This document shows, piece by piece, positions 5,231 to 6,652 of a stretch of DNA of 6,652 bases. The DNA is from an uncultured Oscillospiraceae bacterium (lineage in GTDB: Bacteria > Bacillota > Clostridia > Oscillospirales > Oscillospiraceae), in the NCBI GenBank assembly GCA_947628975.1, contig CANRBW010000082.1, positions 1 to 6,652 on the forward strand. The letters are read 5' to 3'. The notes under the pieces were generated by a model. It worked only from the letters and a program-made list of their open reading frames with translations. It did no database searches and was not told where the DNA came from. Made by a program: the position numbers and the translations under genes. Each line of letters opens with the position of its first letter. The stretch's first letter is position 1.

Positions 5231-6078
5231 CAGGACTGGTTCTGGAGGGCGGCGCCATCCGCACCATCTATTCCAGCGGCGTGTGCGACGGCCTGCTCCA
5301 CGCGGGGATCATGGCCGACTATGTGGTGGGGGTCTCCGCCGGGATCGCCTACGGGGTGAGCTACGTCTCCCGCCAGGAGGGGCGGAACCTGGCCATCATG
5401 GAGCGCTATGTGAACGACGGGCGCTATATGGGCGCGGGCAATATGCTGGACCGGCGCAACCACCACAGCTATTTCGGCCTGGACTTCGTCTACAGCGAGA
5501 TCCCCAACTCCCTCATCCCCTTTGACTACGACGCCTACGCCGCCTTTCCGGGCCTGGTGGAGGCGGGGGTCACCAACCTGCTCACCGGGGAGACCGACTA
5601 CTACCGGGTGGACGACGCCGACCGGCGGTTCGTCCTCCTCCGGGCCTCCTGCGCCATGCCGCTGCTCTTTCCCATCTACCGCATCAACGGCAAGCCCTAT
5701 CTGGACGGCGGCATCGGGGACTCGGTGCCCTTCCGCCAGGCCCTGGCCAGGGGCTGTGACAAGCTGATCGTGGTCCTCACCAGGGAGCGCAGCTATTACC
5801 GCCGCCCGGAGAAGTTGGAGGGGGCGATCTGCCGGCACTACGCCCGCTATCCCGCCTTCTGCCAGGCCATCCGCACCAGGGCCCAGCGCTACAACCAGGA
5901 CCGGGCGGAGCTTCTGCGGCTGGAGCGCCAGGGGAAGGCCCTGATCTTCTGCCCCAAGAGCACCAAGGGCTTCTCCCGCACCGAGCGGGACCAGGAGAAG
6001 ATCCACGCCCTCTGGCGGGAGGGCCGGGACGAGACCCTGGCGCGGGCCGACCAGGTGCGGGCCTTCCTCGCCGGCTGA
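5227..6078 (+). CDS. patatin-like phospholipase family protein (YjjU-like acyl hydrolase)
   Basis: Predicted serine acyl hydrolase of the patatin fold with a Ser-Asp dyad. The nucleophile motif GVSAG (35-39, Ser37) and DGG (160-162, Asp160) are both intact. The oxyanion loop reads EGGAIRT (7-13) in place of the usual GGGxRG. The 283-aa product has no signal peptide or membrane helix, so it is probably cytosolic or peripheral. The second half has an Arg/Glu-rich tail typical of the bacterial YjjU-type branch. The start is the ATG at 5227, preceded by AGAGGGGA; the frame runs open upstream through udp, but only from this codon does it encode the patatin N-terminus (MTGLVLEGGA). It overlaps udp by four bases and ends before a strong hairpin. 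The substrate, whether phospholipid, lysophospholipid or another ester, cannot be told from sequence, and the link to uridine salvage is unknown. Confidence 0.92.
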   Translation: MTGLVLEGGAIRTIYSSGVCDGLLHAGIMADYVVGVSAGIAYGVSYVSRQEGRNLAIMERYVNDGRYMGAGNMLDRRNHHSYFGLDFVYSEIPNSLIPFDYDAYAAFPGLVEAGVTNLLTGETDYYRVDDADRRFVLLRASCAMPLLFPIYRINGKPYLDGGIGDSVPFRQALARGCDKLIVVLTRERSYYRRPEKLEGAICRHYARYPAFCQAIRTRAQRYNQDRAELLRLERQGKALIFCPKSTKGFSRTERDQEKIHALWREGRDETLARADQVRAFLAG

Positions 6079-6108
6079 GGCCGCCCAGCGAAAGAGAGGA
6101 CGAAAACA

Positions 6109-6143
6109 GCCCCTCTCCGCTCCCAAAGGGAGCGGAGAGGGGC
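6109..6143. terminator. bidirectional intrinsic terminator between convergent genes
   Basis: A perfect 16-bp inverted repeat (6109-6124 and 6128-6143) closes on an AAA loop. On the plus strand it is followed by GCTTTG. On the minus strand it is followed by TGTTTTCG, a slightly better T tract. It lies 30 bases after the patatin stop and 31 bases beyond the stop of the minus-strand gene, so it most likely ends both transcripts. Confidence 0.85.
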
Positions 6144-6174
6144 GCTTTGTCCCGCGCGGGGCAGAGGGACCGTC

Positions 6175-6652
6175 TCAGGCGTCAGAGGCGGGCAGGGTGG
6201 CGAAGCGGGTGAACAGCGCGGGCACCGCCTCCACGATGCGGCTCATCTGCTGCTTTTCGTCCACCAGCCGGCGTCTCTGGAGCCAGTTTTTCACCACCAG
6301 GTAGCCCACGTACACGAGGAACGCCAGCGCCAGCTCGATCTCCAGACGGACGCCCGCCGAGCCGGCCTGACGGGTCATTTCCTTCGTCAGGGAGGAGGGG
6401 AAGGCCTGCACCAGCACCCAGTCGCCGCCGGCCAGGGCGATGGCGTAGGCGCTGCCGGCGCCCTTGGAGCCCTGGTAGGTGAAGCTGGTGAAGTCCAGGT
6501 CGTTGGTGTCGTCCAGGGTGTCCTGCAGCCGCTGCAGGTCCTGGGCCGTCAGGCGGTCGTCCCGCTGCAGCCGCTCCAGGATGGCGGCGATGTCGCCGAA
6601 ATTCCCCCGGACCAGCGTCACTCTGTCCATCAGGGCGCCGAACCGCTCCGGG
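6175..6652 (-). CDS. membrane protein, C-terminal part; resembles a signalling sensor input domain (5' end outside window)
   Basis: Reads right to left; the frame stays open to the window edge with PERFGAL before the first ATG (6630), so the real start probably lies outside. About 158 residues are visible. Counting from that ATG, residues 1-95 form a soluble segment with helical, charged stretches (to about 45) and then a beta-type run, SFTYQGS and GGDWVLVQAF, of the kind seen in Cache/PAS-like extracellular sensor folds. One membrane helix at about 97-116 (LELALAFLVYVGYLVV-like) is followed by a basic stop-transfer KNWLQRRR and a short coiled-coil-like tail, ending ...LFTRFATLPASDA. In related sensors the phrase after the helix continues into GGDEF or kinase domains; here the protein stops. 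It may be a truncated diguanylate-cyclase or kinase-type sensor, or a free-standing one. No family was confirmed. Confidence 0.6.
   Translation of the reverse strand, partial: PERFGALMDRVTLVRGNFGDIAAILERLQRDDRLTAQDLQRLQDTLDDTNDLDFTSFTYQGSKGAGSAYAIALAGGDWVLVQAFPSSLTKEMTRQAGSAGVRLEIELALAFLVYVGYLVVKNWLQRRRLVDEKQQMSRIVEAVPALFTRFATLPASDA

Noticed and set aside
4456..6078. A 540-codon open frame that could be read as a fusion protein ending in the patatin domain
   Set aside because: The first 257 codons are an out-of-frame reading of udp with Gly/Pro/Arg-rich nonsense. The patatin N-terminus starts exactly at the ATG at 5227, which has its own ribosome binding site and the typical ATGA overlap.
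5164..6126. Long minus-strand frame opposite the patatin gene
   Set aside because: Antisense shadow of a gene with intact catalytic motifs. The product is Val/Gly/Ala-rich and its predicted start lies inside the terminator hairpin.
1..6652. Search for tRNA or rRNA genes, CRISPR repeats, insertion sequences or phage-type elements
   Set aside because: No regularly spaced direct repeats, transposase motifs, terminal inverted repeats or tRNA-like cloverleaf were seen; the window looks like ordinary chromosomal core genes.

Overview
The window is about 6.65 kb of very GC-rich DNA with strongly GC-biased third codon positions. It carries endospore-forming Firmicutes genes, which points to a high-GC member of the Clostridia (Oscillospiraceae-like gut bacteria such as the Flavonifractor/Lawsonibacter group). 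The taxon is inferred from gene content and composition and was not tested.

Layout. (1) 2-2550: the 3' part of a PASTA-domain Ser/Thr kinase gene (prkC), overlapped by one base by rsgA, a ribosome small-subunit maturation GTPase. (2) 2551-2765: this gap is not empty. It holds a 23-codon gene with a strong ribosome binding site whose product aligns without gaps to the spore morphogenesis peptide SpoVM, plus two tentative sporulation-type promoters. (3) 2766-4286: a 506-aa protein with three SPOCS/DUF3794-like segments and a C-terminal LysM domain, the architecture of SipL, the clostridial SpoIVA partner. (4) 4287-4462: a probable terminator and a good sigma-A promoter. (5) 4463-6078: a two-gene operon of uridine phosphorylase (udp, GTG start) and a patatin-like acyl hydrolase, joined by an ATGA overlap. 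(6) 6109-6143: a perfect 16-bp hairpin between convergent genes. (7) 6175-6652, minus strand: the C-terminal end of a membrane protein that resembles a signalling input module and stops about 35 residues after its last membrane helix.

How the genes fit together. PrkC senses peptidoglycan-type ligands through its PASTA repeats, and in Bacillus subtilis RsgA (CpgA) is one of its substrates, so the overlapping prkC-rsgA pair makes functional sense. SpoVM and SipL belong to the same structure: SpoVM marks the outer forespore membrane, SpoIVA polymerises on it, and SipL (analogous to SpoVID in Bacillus) binds SpoIVA and joins coat to cortex assembly. Their side-by-side placement here looks like a compact module for the base layer of the spore coat. 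In B. subtilis the order is prkC-rsgA-rpe-thiN-spoVM; here rpe and thiN are absent and the SipL gene follows spoVM. The udp-patatin operon and the minus-strand membrane protein have no evident link to the sporulation genes.
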